This document shows positions 8,734 through 17,670 of a stretch of 64,000 bases of DNA, piece by piece. The stretch covers positions 1-64,000 of the forward strand of contig CAWIHS010000005.1 in assembly GCA_963836005.1 (NCBI GenBank), read 5' to 3'. The position numbers and the translations under genes are program-made. Each line of letters begins with the position of its first letter. Position 1 is the stretch's first letter. The notes under the pieces were generated by a model. It had not been told where the DNA came from. It did not search any database and saw only the letters and a program-made list of their open reading frames with translations. The DNA comes from CAWIHS01 sp963836005. Its GTDB lineage: Bacteria; Pseudomonadota; Gammaproteobacteria; GRL18.

Positions 8734-10212
8734 ATGTTATATAGATTAAAGGGGATGGTTCGTCATACGCTCAGAGCATTGGCCTATAGTGCGCTGGGAG
8801 CAACGGTGGTGCTGGTGGTTGGGTTTATCCTCTATCTGAATAGTCGTGAAGATCTCAGTATCTGGCACCAGGCCAGACTCGATGAAGAATTTACCTCCCA
8901 TTCTGATGTTACAAGTTTCGCAGATTATCTGGCACTCGAGGAGCGGCTTTTCAGGCAGCTGGACGAGCGTGTTTACGCCAGAGTCAAGCCGCAGGAAGGC
9001 AGCGATATTAATCGCTACGCAAGAGGCAGTCTGTCTGATCCGCAGCGCTGGACGCCTAACTGGAATCGCAGTTATGAGATGCAGGCAGAATCCGCGCAAG
9101 CCTATGTGTTGTTATTGCATGGGATGTCTGATTCGCCTTACAGTCTGCGCCATCTGGCCGAGAGCTTACATGCAGGCGGCGCACACGTGCTGGGACTGCG
9201 AATACCTGGTCATGGCACAGCCCCATCTGGCCTGGTTGATGTTGCCTGGCAGGATATGACGGCGGCCGTACGTCTGGCAGTACATCATCTGGCACAACAG
9301 GCGAATGGACGCCCGCTTTACCTTGTGGGTTACTCCAATGGCGGTGCACTTGCCGTGCACTATGTGCTGACCGCTTTGGAAGACGAAACACTGCCGCAGA
9401 TCGCTCGCATGGCCATCCTGTCGCCCGAGATTGGAGTCACCCCAGTGGCGAAGCTGGCCGTCTGGCAAGCGCGGCTGGGACACCTGCTCGGACTGGATAA
9501 GCTTGCCTGGAATGACATTCTGCCGGAGTACGATCCTTTTAAATATGGTTCCTTTGCAGTGAATGCCGGTAACGTTGCCTATCAGTTAACCAGTGAAATA
9601 CAGGATCTTCTCGCTGCTCTGGAAAAGGAGCATAAACTTGATAAAGTACCACCGATTCTAGCCTTTTCTTCCATTGTTGATGCCACGGTGTCTGCTCCAG
9701 CTCTGGTTAAAGGACTTTTTATGCGCCTGCCGGCCGGCGGGCATGAATTGGTGCTGTTTGACATTAACCGCAGGGCGGGTCTGGAATCGCTTATGAAATC
9801 AAATCCATCTGCAGTTATCCAGACACTGCAGACACGTCCGGAACGAAACTACACCCTGAGCGCAGTGGTGAATAAAAATACCAGCAGTCAGGAAGTCGTC
9901 TTGCGTACAAAAAAACCTGGAGAAGCTGCTCCAACCGAATCAAAACTTAATCTGTCCTGGCCCAGAGGGGTTTACTCACTGTCTCATGTTGCTTTGCCAT
10001 TTCCAGCAGATGATTCTCTTTATGGCGGTCGTCCAGAAGAAAAAACCACGGAACTTCACCTGGGCAACCTCGCACTGCGCGGAGAGCGCGGTGTGCTGCA
10101 GATTTCTGCTTCCGATATGCTGCGACTGCGGTGGAACCCCTTCTATCCGTTCATTGAATCAAGAGTACTTAAATTTATCGGCGTAGCAAGAGCACAGGAT
10201 TCGGAGAAATAA
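8734..10212 (+). CDS. Membrane-anchored alpha/beta hydrolase
   Basis: 492 residues. An N-terminal transmembrane anchor (LGATVVLVVGFILYL, residues 22-36) is followed by a periplasmic alpha/beta hydrolase domain. Visible signatures are the oxyanion strand VLLLHGMSDSPYSLR, the GHG motif in RIPGHGTAPSG, and the nucleophile elbow VGYSNGG (GxSxG with Ser). The acid and His are probably in SSIVDATVSA and the SLSHVALP segment near the C-terminus. This arrangement fits lysophospholipase or monoacylglycerol lipase relatives (Hydrolase_4). It follows the patatin gene closely and likely shares its transcript. Substrate unknown. Confidence 0.85.
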   Translation: MLYRLKGMVRHTLRALAYSALGATVVLVVGFILYLNSREDLSIWHQARLDEEFTSHSDVTSFADYLALEERLFRQLDERVYARVKPQEGSDINRYARGSLSDPQRWTPNWNRSYEMQAESAQAYVLLLHGMSDSPYSLRHLAESLHAGGAHVLGLRIPGHGTAPSGLVDVAWQDMTAAVRLAVHHLAQQANGRPLYLVGYSNGGALAVHYVLTALEDETLPQIARMAILSPEIGVTPVAKLAVWQARLGHLLGLDKLAWNDILPEYDPFKYGSFAVNAGNVAYQLTSEIQDLLAALEKEHKLDKVPPILAFSSIVDATVSAPALVKGLFMRLPAGGHELVLFDINRRAGLESLMKSNPSAVIQTLQTRPERNYTLSAVVNKNTSSQEVVLRTKKPGEAAPTESKLNLSWPRGVYSLSHVALPFPADDSLYGGRPEEKTTELHLGNLALRGERGVLQISASDMLRLRWNPFYPFIESRVLKFIGVARAQDSEK

Positions 10213-10727
10213 TCGTCCAGATATTCAGGTACTTTGGCAGAGAATACTGTCTTGTTTAGACCAAAAGGGTCAGACTCTTTTGCTCTCTTGTAAGAATAAT
10301 CAGGGTAAGGATAGCCAGCGCCAGAGTATAAACTATTTCCTGGTCTTCAGATTCAATCCATAATTTTTTCCTCTGATCCCAAATACTATTTTATTCTTTG
10401 CCAGGGTGTTTGCCCCACTGTATCTGGTCTGTAACGTTTTATTCCTGCATAATCCAACGGTTTAACGCTACCTGGAGCGAAGGACAGGAAATTCAATGGC
10501 ACTTTTCAATCAATAAATCGAGAAAATGGCACATTTTGCGGTTTAGATTACTGAATGGATGATAGAAAATCCACAAAAAATGATTCAGTAATGTTTTACA
10601 AATGTTTCAAGTTAAATTCTTACTAAATTAGCAGGTAATTTTAAGACCACTAAATTACTGATTATATTCAAGTTAGCTATAGGCGCAAGTAGATTAGAAC
10701 CACCAACCCCCACCTGGTAAATGTGAT
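10213..10727. other. Convergent intergenic region, nothing specific seen
   Basis: Roughly 500 bases between convergent genes. I find no gene, and no strong terminator hairpin followed by a T-run. Confidence 0.4.
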
Positions 10728-11642
10728 TCATGCAATCACATCAGACAAAGCGCTTTCAAGATGTTTAAATTGAAATACATATCCTGCATCCATAATTTTT
10801 TTGGGGATAACACGCTGTCCTGAAGACAGTAATTCTTCGCCCATCTGTCCCATTAGTAAGCTGACAGCAAACGTCGGCAGGGGAAGAAATGCCGGGCGAT
10901 TTAATCTTTGACCAAGTTTTGTGGAAAATTCTTTATTGGTTACAGGATTTGGCGCAGTGCCATTGAGCGGTCCGCGAATATCTTTGTGCTGCATGGCATA
11001 CAGCATAATACCAATTAAATCATCAATATGTACCCACGACATCCATTGATGACCATCGCCTATGGGGCCACCCAAACCCATTTTAAACGGTGGCAGCATT
11101 TTGGCTAATGCACCGCCGCCGGCCCCTAACACAATGCCTGTTCTAAGATAGCAGGTTCGGATCCCAAGCATTTCCGCATGACTGGCTTCTCGTTCCCAGT
11201 CCATACAAAGTTGTTGGGAAAAGTTATGGTCGTTGTCCTGATGAAACGATTCATCAATGATTTCATCATTGCGAGCACCATAAAAACCGATGGCGGAACC
11301 ACTAATCATACATTCTGGTTTTTGCTCCAACCGCGCAAGACAGGAAACGAGTGAATGTGTTATTTTGAGTCTGCTGTCACGCAATTGCTGCTTGACCTTA
11401 TCCGTCCATCTTTTATCCGCAATACCCTGACCCGCAAGGTTGATAACAATATCAAAATTTGCGTTGTCTTCTAATTTATGCAGCTGGTCTATGACTTTTA
11501 CAGCCTGATTAAATTTTTGTGCCGTTTGTATTGGGCTACGGCTTAACAGCGTAATCTCATTTCCCGTTGCTAGCAACTGAGGAATCAGTCGAGAACCAAT
11601 AAATCCTGAACCTCCTGTAATTAAAAATTTTTTATTTTTCAT
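10728..11642 (-). CDS. TIGR01777 family NAD(P)-dependent epimerase
   Basis: An extended short-chain dehydrogenase/reductase of about 304 residues. The Rossmann nucleotide-binding motif GGSGFIGSRL is at the N-terminus, the NLAGQGIADKRW signature is typical of the TIGR01777/YfcH group, and SGSAIGFYGARNDEIIDES carries the active-site Ser/Tyr region. The C-terminal DUF1731-like extension (PLPTFAVSLLMGQMGEELL, SGQRVIPKK) is present. I prefer the ATG at 11642, because the earlier ATG (11657) has no ribosome site. The start lies inside the end of the CIA30 gene, so the two are translationally coupled. Biological role of the family is not settled. Confidence 0.9.
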   Translation of the reverse strand: MKNKKFLITGGSGFIGSRLIPQLLATGNEITLLSRSPIQTAQKFNQAVKVIDQLHKLEDNANFDIVINLAGQGIADKRWTDKVKQQLRDSRLKITHSLVSCLARLEQKPECMISGSAIGFYGARNDEIIDESFHQDNDHNFSQQLCMDWEREASHAEMLGIRTCYLRTGIVLGAGGGALAKMLPPFKMGLGGPIGDGHQWMSWVHIDDLIGIMLYAMQHKDIRGPLNGTAPNPVTNKEFSTKLGQRLNRPAFLPLPTFAVSLLMGQMGEELLSSGQRVIPKKIMDAGYVFQFKHLESALSDVIA

Positions 11643-12225
11643 TGTCTGCTGTCCCATAAAATTTTACTGAACCGACGCATAAATCAGCATTAAACTCCCG
11701 TCCAATCGCCACTAATCCAAGCCGTTTAATTTTATCTGTTCGCAAGGCACGAGTAGTACGATAAGGTTTAATCTGTGCAAAAGGAATTTTTATTGTGTTC
11801 CACTGATCCATGGCTTTAAAGCCTGCACGGTAAGATTGCCAGGGAAGCCAAAGGCCGCTGGTGCGTAAATGCAGGTTGTATTGTTCATTATTTCCGGCGA
11901 CGTCCAGCATGATACCCTCATAAGCCGAAGCATCAAATGATTTATCTGCGTTTAAATCCAGCGCAATCTGTACAAAGCCGCCATTATTTCGGGTAGAAAC
12001 CTGGCCTTTTATTCTCAGGCATTCGCGTCCAAGATAGCCATCCAATGTCAAACTGCCTGTAGACACGCCGCCCATTACCTGATCGGTAATAAGCCGCCAT
12101 TCACCTCCCAGGTTTGATACGCTAGAACCTGTGCTGCGGTCATCAATGATCATATCTTTTGCGTTTACATTCATACAACAAAACCAACTCATCAAGGTTG
12201 AAATAACAATTACATCAATTCTCAT
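11632..12225 (-). CDS. CIA30 domain protein
   Basis: 197 residues with an N-terminal signal peptide (cleavage after about VNAK) and a CIA30 domain (PF08547), the carbohydrate-binding-like jelly roll first known from mitochondrial complex I assembly factor 30. Family hallmarks are WRLITDQVMGGVSTGSL, FVQIALDLN, YNLHLRTSGLWLPWQSYRA and IKIPFAQIKPYRTTR. The signal peptide places it in the periplasm, so a role in complex I assembly is unlikely here. It overlaps the TIGR01777 epimerase gene, a common pairing in gammaproteobacteria. Confidence 0.85.
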   Translation of the reverse strand: MRIDVIVISTLMSWFCCMNVNAKDMIIDDRSTGSSVSNLGGEWRLITDQVMGGVSTGSLTLDGYLGRECLRIKGQVSTRNNGGFVQIALDLNADKSFDASAYEGIMLDVAGNNEQYNLHLRTSGLWLPWQSYRAGFKAMDQWNTIKIPFAQIKPYRTTRALRTDKIKRLGLVAIGREFNADLCVGSVKFYGTADNEK

Positions 12226-12276
12226 TTATGCTCTCCCTGGAAAATGATGATACACTTTGCAATGCGCTAATTCATT

Positions 12277-12834
12277 TCAGGCTGTGAGCCTGCGATAAAT
12301 ATCTGACACCTTAACCGGCAACTTTCGCACATCATCAATAATGGTATAGTTAACTGCGCCATACATATGAGGTAAATAATCCTCACCCTCTTTATCGATG
12401 GTAATACAAAATGGATGAATACCATCACGTAGGGAGTGAATGACAACTGTTGTGTCTTTTCTCGCCTCAACAAATTCATCCAGATAACATATCCCACCGG
12501 CCCTTACTGCAGAAGTAAGCGGACCATCGATCCAGACTGTTTCTCCTCCTCGAACCAGATAACGTCCCAACATATCTGAGGTGGTTAAGTCATCATGGCA
12601 GGATACACCAATCAATGGTTTATTTAATCGCCATGCCATAAATTCAACAAAACGCGTTTTTCCACATCCAGTCGGGCCTTTTATTAGAATTGGCAAGCCA
12701 TTGTTACTCGCGGTATTAAAAATATCAATTTCATTGCCGACAGGCTGATAAAAGGGTTCCTGTTTAATTAAATAATCATCACTATTATAATGCAGCTTTT
12801 CCAAATGTATCTCCCCTGTAAACACGCCACGCAT
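12277..12834 (-). pseudogene. Truncated CbbQ/NorQ-type AAA+ ATPase
   Basis: The first ~130 residues match MoxR-group ATPases that act with CbbO or NorD as activases: EPFYQPVGNE, Walker A KGPTGCGKTRFVEFMAWRL, VSCHDDLTTSDMLGRYL, and Walker B region GGICYLDEFVEARKDTTVVI. After about residue 135 the sequence no longer follows the family. The sensor-1 strand (ISYNPGYQ-like) and the C-terminal lid are missing, and the protein stops at 185 residues instead of about 260-270. No cbbO/norD, RuBisCO or nor gene lies nearby. I read it as a decayed orphan copy rather than a working activase. Confidence 0.7.
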
Positions 12835-12920
12835 GCAGCTGTTATATCAAATCATTACAGCATTATAGTCCGCACTATTAACCTGGCCATAAAATAGCTC
12901 TCGCTGAACTATTTTTTATC

Positions 12921-12975
12921 GCCCTTTAAAAATCAGGCGCAGATATACGAATCTGCTTGATTTTATGAGACTCGC
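12921..12975. repeat. REP-like palindromic repeat, copy 1
   Basis: An imperfect hairpin: AAAATCAAGCAGAT and ATCTGCGCCTGATTTT (read on the minus strand) flank a short loop. A homologous copy in the opposite orientation lies at 16131-16183. Both sit in intergenic DNA. Confidence 0.6.
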
Positions 12976-13059
12976 ACATTCCTGTAACGTATTATAAACC
13001 TGACAACTATTTTTGCCGGGTTTATATATTGCGGTTGTTTCAGGATGTAACAGCAGCGA

Positions 13060-13650
13060 TTATAAATTTTTTTCAATTTCCTGAATGATTTTGTTATTGT
13101 ATGGGTTGATGCTGCTTCTGTAGCTGCCAACCAGCTCACCGTTACGGTTTATTAAATATTTATGAAAATTCCATTGTGGTGTCTGACCAGATACCTCAGA
13201 CAGCTTTTTATATAAAGGATCGGCGTTACTGCCTTTAACTCGTGTCTTGGCATACATTGGAAATTCAACGCCGTAGGTTAAGCGACAAAAGTTTTTTATT
13301 TTTTGTTCATTTCCGGGTTCCTGATTGCCAAAATCATTGGAAGGAAAGCCGATTACAACCAGACCGCGATCCCTGTATTCGGCATAAAGCTTTTCCAGTT
13401 CGTCATACTGATCCGTATACCCACAGCGACTGGCTGTATTAACCACCAGCAGCAACTGTCCCTTGTAAACCTCACAGAATTTATCCTCCTGTTCACTGGC
13501 CAGACGGCGCACAAGGTATTCATTTTGCGGGTCGCAGATCTGACTATTTTTACCCGCTGAAAATACCAGTGAAGGAAAAAACATCCCGCTTAGCAGGATA
13601 CCGATAACAATCAATACACTGCACGAATTTCTTATTATATGCTTTAACAT
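13060..13650 (-). CDS. Exported glutathione peroxidase family protein
   Basis: 196 residues. I chose the ATG at 13650 because AGGAGAAT precedes it at ideal spacing; an upstream start would add an implausible leader. A hydrophobic signal segment (SVLIVIGILLSGMFF) ends near residue 32. The domain has the peroxidatic cysteine Cys76 in NTASRCGYT (Cys rather than selenocysteine), the GFPSNDFGNQEPG motif with the catalytic Gln, and WNFHKYLI with the catalytic Trp/Asn. Enzymes of this type reduce hydroperoxides, often with thioredoxin. The signal suggests a periplasmic or membrane-anchored location. Confidence 0.9.
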   Translation of the reverse strand: MLKHIIRNSCSVLIVIGILLSGMFFPSLVFSAGKNSQICDPQNEYLVRRLASEQEDKFCEVYKGQLLLVVNTASRCGYTDQYDELEKLYAEYRDRGLVVIGFPSNDFGNQEPGNEQKIKNFCRLTYGVEFPMYAKTRVKGSNADPLYKKLSEVSGQTPQWNFHKYLINRNGELVGSYRSSINPYNNKIIQEIEKNL

Positions 13651-13855
13651 ATTTATTCTCCTATACATAACATGAGCATTAACTACAATTGAACGACACA
13701 TATATCGGTGCTAATAGCGTATAACATTAATCCGGTTATGTTGATCACGAATAATACCGCCAAAATGCACACTCGAATGATTATTTTTCCTATCTTCAAA
13801 ATACAATTGAATGCTTTCATATACCACTGGGAACGCCAGTTTTTGCCATGCAGGA

Positions 13856-13883
13856 TTTATATAGCCATCCATGGCTATATAAA
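13856..13883. repeat. Perfect 13-bp inverted repeat
   Basis: TTTATATAGCCAT and its exact complement are separated by two bases. It lies upstream of the peroxidase gene, next to a MITE fragment. It could be an operator or part of an older mobile element; it has no T-run. Confidence 0.7.
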
Positions 13884-13898
13884 CTTGAACTACAGGGA

Positions 13899-13996
13899 TG
13901 TAGTGAATGCCGATTATGCAGGAGCAATTATCTGCCTTCCACAAACACCTGATATCAATAACTTGCGACTTAATAAAAACATGCTGAATAGTTAAA
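13899..13996 (-). mobile_element. Partial GTAAC-type MITE
   Basis: About 100 bp are homologous, in reverse orientation, to the left part of the complete element at 21956-22328. Shared strings include GGAGCAATTATCTGCC, AAACACCTGATATCAA and CTGAATAGTTA. The far end and its inverted repeat are not recognisable, so this copy is a fragment. Confidence 0.7.
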
Positions 13997-14053
13997 AAAT
14001 TTTAATATCAGTCGCTTTTGTAAAATAATTCGTATGACTTAGCCATTGCGTTT

Positions 14054-14515
14054 TCATAACAGTGAAAGCTGAGCGATAATAAGAGAAATAACCACTACCA
14101 CTGTTAGAGGAATGCGCAGCAGCAGGTACCAGTCTGGTGCATCCTCTTGCTTGACAAAAAAACTATCGATCAGACAGAGTAAAATAAACGTGAATATTAG
14201 AATTGAATAGTTCCATATGGGGGATGTCATACTTGAAAACCAGGCGATAAGAGCTGGTATAACACTGACAGCAAGCTGAAATGGCTTTATGCTTTGATCT
14301 TTCTGGGCCATAGCCATGCCCCAATGAACGGCTCCCATAAAACTCAAAATAATCGCGGCATAGGAGAGTAACGCCTGGTGTATTTGCTCTAAGTAGATTT
14401 CTGGTGCGTTCCATAGTACCACAGCAAGTGTCACAAAAGGTATTAACCCTGCGTAACCAAGATGAGTAACCAAATTCGGTATACGCGCTGTTCTTTCAAC
14501 TTTTTGGAATATCAT
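14054..14515 (-). CDS. DUF3429 inner-membrane protein
   Basis: A 153-residue protein with about five transmembrane helices. The segments LGYAGLIPFVTLAVVLW, YAAIILSFMGAVHWGMAM and the paired C-terminal helices fit the DUF3429 family (PF11911). The function is unknown; members occur near photolyase and quinone-related genes in many proteobacteria. It starts 14 bases after the stop of the UbiB-like kinase gene, so the two form an operon transcribed from the promoter at 15943-15975. Confidence 0.85.
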   Translation of the reverse strand: MIFQKVERTARIPNLVTHLGYAGLIPFVTLAVVLWNAPEIYLEQIHQALLSYAAIILSFMGAVHWGMAMAQKDQSIKPFQLAVSVIPALIAWFSSMTSPIWNYSILIFTFILLCLIDSFFVKQEDAPDWYLLLRIPLTVVVVISLIIAQLSLL

Positions 14516-14529
14516 TTTTCTCTTTCCAC

Positions 14530-15843
14530 CTAATAGATTAATTTTTTTACCAGAGTAATGTCTCTGATTGATATATTCGCACGTAATTGTGTTAGCAACA
14601 GGTAAACTCCGGCCAATTTTCGATGTAAAAACAATACCTCAACAGGCGGCAAGGTTCCATAATTGCTGTTTAGCCGCATTTGCAAAAAACTATGTTGCAT
14701 GCGTATAGCTAGATCAGATTGTCCAAAATCATAGCTTTGTTTGACTCTCAGAGGTTCGGTTACCATGCGTAACAGCTCAATCAGGTTATTTTTATAACTG
14801 CCTGGTTCATTGCCTTGCAGATATCCGATGGTTTCTGCACAACGAATGATATCCATGTTGTCGCCTTCAATACTTGCCTTCATCAGCATTTGATAAAGTT
14901 TTATCTGATCCTGCTCGTAATTTCGAGTGGCTCCAAAATCAAGTAATTCAATAACATCAGTCTGACTCTGATAGCGGTAGTTGGCGAAATTGGGATCGGT
15001 TTGTACCAGTCCCCACTGAAAAACCTCGTTAAGATTAAGTTCCAGCATATTGCTGGCAATTCTATTCCGCTCTGCACTGGAGCGATGTATAACGGATTCA
15101 ATCGGCTGACCGCTCATGTAAGTCATAGTCAGAACTTCTTTCCGGGTTAATTCTTGCACAATCTCCGGCACGGCAAATCGTTCATCAGAACCTATATATT
15201 GAGCAAATTGATTCAATAAATCAGCTTCTCTTAGATAGTCAGCTTCCGAGTGTAACTGCAGCTTTGCTTCTTCTAGCAGCGGTTTGACATTCAGGTGTTC
15301 TGGCAATAATCTAACTATTTTTAATAGCCCGGCAACATTATCCACATCACTGTCAATGCTTTGTTTTATGCCCGGGTATTGAATTTTAATGGCCACTGTA
15401 CGGCCATCTTTTAATATGGCCTTGTGCACCTGGCCAATTGACGCTGCTGCAATGGGTGTAAAGTTGAATTGCTCGAATTGCTGTTCCCAGCCTTCTCCAA
15501 GGGACTTGTTTAATACCTGTGCAATCTGGCCAAGAGGCATAACATGTGCATCATCTCTAAGTTGGGCCAGTACCTGACTGAATTCAGCCGGTAATATTTG
15601 TCCACTATCCATGGACATCAGCTGCCCTACTTTCATGGCTGCACCGCGCATTTGCGAAAGTCGATGGCTTACCCGTTTAGCGTTCTCAGGGGTTAGAAGC
15701 ACATCTTTTAGAGAGGGACGCCGTCCGTTTAAGAGCTGACTTACCCCTTCGTTCAGGGCACCACCGACAATACCTCCGGCAAGTTGACCCATTAAGGATA
15801 ATCGACCGAGTCGGGATGTTTTCACTCTATTTTCAATAGCCAT
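14530..15843 (-). CDS. ABC1/UbiB-family atypical kinase
   Basis: 437 residues of the ABC1/ADCK/UbiB family. The diagnostic KxGQ motif is in RGAAMKVGQLMSMDSG, the Ala-rich loop is AAASIGQVHKA, the Lys of the ATP site is in VAIKIQYPG, the ExD region is in HSEADYLREADLL, and the catalytic-loop and metal region is in QTDPNFANYRY and IELLDFGATR. It lacks the C-terminal membrane helices of E. coli UbiB, so it is closer to the soluble ADCK3-like branch. Family members support ubiquinone or isoprenoid-lipid metabolism. It is first gene of an operon with DUF3429, and its promoter carries a TGTCCTAGACA palindrome also found at 19797. Confidence 0.9.
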   Translation of the reverse strand: MAIENRVKTSRLGRLSLMGQLAGGIVGGALNEGVSQLLNGRRPSLKDVLLTPENAKRVSHRLSQMRGAAMKVGQLMSMDSGQILPAEFSQVLAQLRDDAHVMPLGQIAQVLNKSLGEGWEQQFEQFNFTPIAAASIGQVHKAILKDGRTVAIKIQYPGIKQSIDSDVDNVAGLLKIVRLLPEHLNVKPLLEEAKLQLHSEADYLREADLLNQFAQYIGSDERFAVPEIVQELTRKEVLTMTYMSGQPIESVIHRSSAERNRIASNMLELNLNEVFQWGLVQTDPNFANYRYQSQTDVIELLDFGATRNYEQDQIKLYQMLMKASIEGDNMDIIRCAETIGYLQGNEPGSYKNNLIELLRMVTEPLRVKQSYDFGQSDLAIRMQHSFLQMRLNSNYGTLPPVEVLFLHRKLAGVYLLLTQLRANISIRDITLVKKLIY

Positions 15844-15942
15844 GCGTACTGCCCCTGTAATATGGTAAATAAATGAGTCATGTCAAAAAACAGGCTTATT
15901 TATATTGATGAAAAATATCAATTGATTTGTCTTGTGTAATTT

Positions 15943-15975
15943 ATTATAGTACAAAATATATTTTTGTCTAGGACA
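15943..15975 (-). promoter_or_regulatory. Promoter of UbiB-like kinase operon with palindromic operator
   Basis: Read on the minus strand: the palindrome TGTC-CTA-GACA (15975-15965) contains the -35 hexamer TAGACA. A 16-base spacer follows, then a -10 TATAAT (15948-15943). The predicted leader to the ATG at 15843 is about 90 bases. The same palindrome and layout precede the small-protein genes at 19884. Confidence 0.65.
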
Positions 15976-16130
15976 TTTATTATTTAATTATTGTTTTCTG
16001 GATTTTTTACCGAATTGAATGCGTACAAATGAAGCTATGAAAGTACTATTATCAACTCAGCAATAAACAATAATTGTCAGGTTAAAAATACGCCACAGGG
16101 AAGTTCAGTCACTGGCAGAATGCCAATCTG

Positions 16131-16183
16131 AGCCTTTTAAAATCAAACAGATTTGCACTTCTGCGCCAGATTTTAAAGGGCGA
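16131..16183. repeat. REP-like palindromic repeat, copy 2
   Basis: Contains AAAATCAAACAGAT, a short loop, and TCTGCGCCAGATTTTAAAGG. It is homologous to the copy at 12921-12975 in inverted orientation. Imperfect stem-loop, intergenic. Confidence 0.6.
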
Positions 16184-16473
16184 GAATAAAATACTTCATG
16201 AAGATTTATCTTATTTTCCGGTTAATATCATAAAGCAGAGACTTTTGACAGATGAACGTTTTTATCTCAATGGATAGTTTAATTTTCAGCAACAGCGACA
16301 ATGAGCATTTTCCAAAATGGCCAGCATCCTTGCTCGTTGAATCGGTTGACACAAAAATTGCTGCTCATGCGTAAATTGCCATCCTCACAGTTTTCTGTAT
16401 TATGATTGTCTATTGGTATAGCCTTTTCATTAAAGCTATTGTTTACAACCCAAATTTAAAGCAAACATTACCC

Positions 16474-17433
16474 ATGACAAAAACACCTTCCGAAAAAAAA
16501 ATACCCGTTGGCATTAGCAGCTGCCTGTTGGGAGAAGAAGTTAGATTTGATAGCGGCCATAAAAACAATTCTTACATCACCGGTACTCTGGGCAACTATT
16601 TTGAATTCAAATCCTTCTGCCCCGAAGTCTCGATAGGCCTGGGTATTCCCAGAGAACCCATTCGTCTTATTGAAGAAAATAATAAAATTCAATGTGTTGG
16701 TACCAGAACAGTGGCCCTCAACGTCACCGCAAAGCTGACTGCATGTGCTGATCAACAAAAACACTGGCACGCCAGAATATACGGCTACATATTGAAAAAA
16801 GACTCGCCAAGTTGTGGCATGGAGCGAGTTAAAGTGTATAAAAATAATCACCCTGAACGTTCGGGAAAAGGCCTCTATGCGCAGCAATTAATGAAAAATT
16901 TTCCCAATCTGCCGGTTGAAGAGGAAGGCCGCCTGGGGGATCCGGTATTAAGAGAAAATTTCATCAAACGGGTTTTTATTTATGAACGCTGGCATCAGCT
17001 GTGTCAAAGCAAATTAACCATCGCTTCTCTGACACGATTTCATGCTCAACATAAATTAATCTTCATGAGTCACGATCAAAACAAAGCCAGAGATTTAGGC
17101 AGAAAGCTTTCTGAAATTAGTGCTGCTTCGATTAGTACTTTTGCGCAGCAATACGAAACAGAGTTAATGGAACTGCTCAAAATCAAAGCGACACGAAAAA
17201 ATAATGTGAATGTATTACAGCATATTCAGGGTTATCTAAAAAACCACCTGGATAAAGAAGATAAAATTGAACTGTGCAGCGTTATAGAACAATACAGACT
17301 GGGTTTTTTACCTTTAATAGTTCCAATAACTTTATTAAAGCACCATTTTATGAAACATCCTGATGAGTATATTTCTGATTCATATTTTATAAACCCTCAC
17401 CCTAAAGAACTCATGTTGTTAAATTCCCTTTAA
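16474..17433 (+). CDS. DUF523-DUF1722 fusion protein
   Basis: About 319 residues from the ATG at 16474, chosen because the domain starts right after it (KKIPVGISSCLLGEEVRFD). Residues of about 8-150 are DUF523, with Cys residues in SSCLLG, FCPEV and KKDSPSCGM that suggest a metal or Fe-S site. Residues of about 185-310 are DUF1722 (YbgA-like; HAQHKLIFMSHDQ is typical). The fusion is widespread in marine gammaproteobacteria, often close to photolyase genes; function unknown. It is followed 7 bases later by a DUF1289 gene on the same strand, so the two are co-transcribed. Confidence 0.9.
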   Translation: MTKTPSEKKIPVGISSCLLGEEVRFDSGHKNNSYITGTLGNYFEFKSFCPEVSIGLGIPREPIRLIEENNKIQCVGTRTVALNVTAKLTACADQQKHWHARIYGYILKKDSPSCGMERVKVYKNNHPERSGKGLYAQQLMKNFPNLPVEEEGRLGDPVLRENFIKRVFIYERWHQLCQSKLTIASLTRFHAQHKLIFMSHDQNKARDLGRKLSEISAASISTFAQQYETELMELLKIKATRKNNVNVLQHIQGYLKNHLDKEDKIELCSVIEQYRLGFLPLIVPITLLKHHFMKHPDEYISDSYFINPHPKELMLLNSL

Positions 17434-17440
17434 ACTCGGA

Positions 17441-17626
17441 ATGACGATGAAAACACCAGCAACAGTAAATTCTCCATGCATCCGACATTGTGGTCTGAAT
17501 GAACACGATATTTGTATGGGCTGCTATAGAAGTATTGATGAAATTACAATCTGGGCTTCGATTGATAATCAGGCGCGTTTAAAAATATTACTCAATGCAA
17601 AACAAAGAAGATCCTTGGCCAATTAG
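17441..17626 (+). CDS. DUF1289 small cysteine-rich protein
   Basis: A 61-residue protein of the DUF1289 family (PF06945). The four-cysteine signature SPCIRHCGLNEHDICMGCYR is complete and is followed by the typical IDEITIW. The cysteine spacing suggests metal or Fe-S binding, though this is not established. The start could be either of two ATGs six bases apart (17441 or 17447). It sits directly behind the DUF523-DUF1722 gene. Confidence 0.9.
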   Translation: MTMKTPATVNSPCIRHCGLNEHDICMGCYRSIDEITIWASIDNQARLKILLNAKQRRSLAN

Positions 17627-17670
17627 AAATTTTAGCTGTCCTGAAGTTAGAAACGGATATTAACGAGTCA

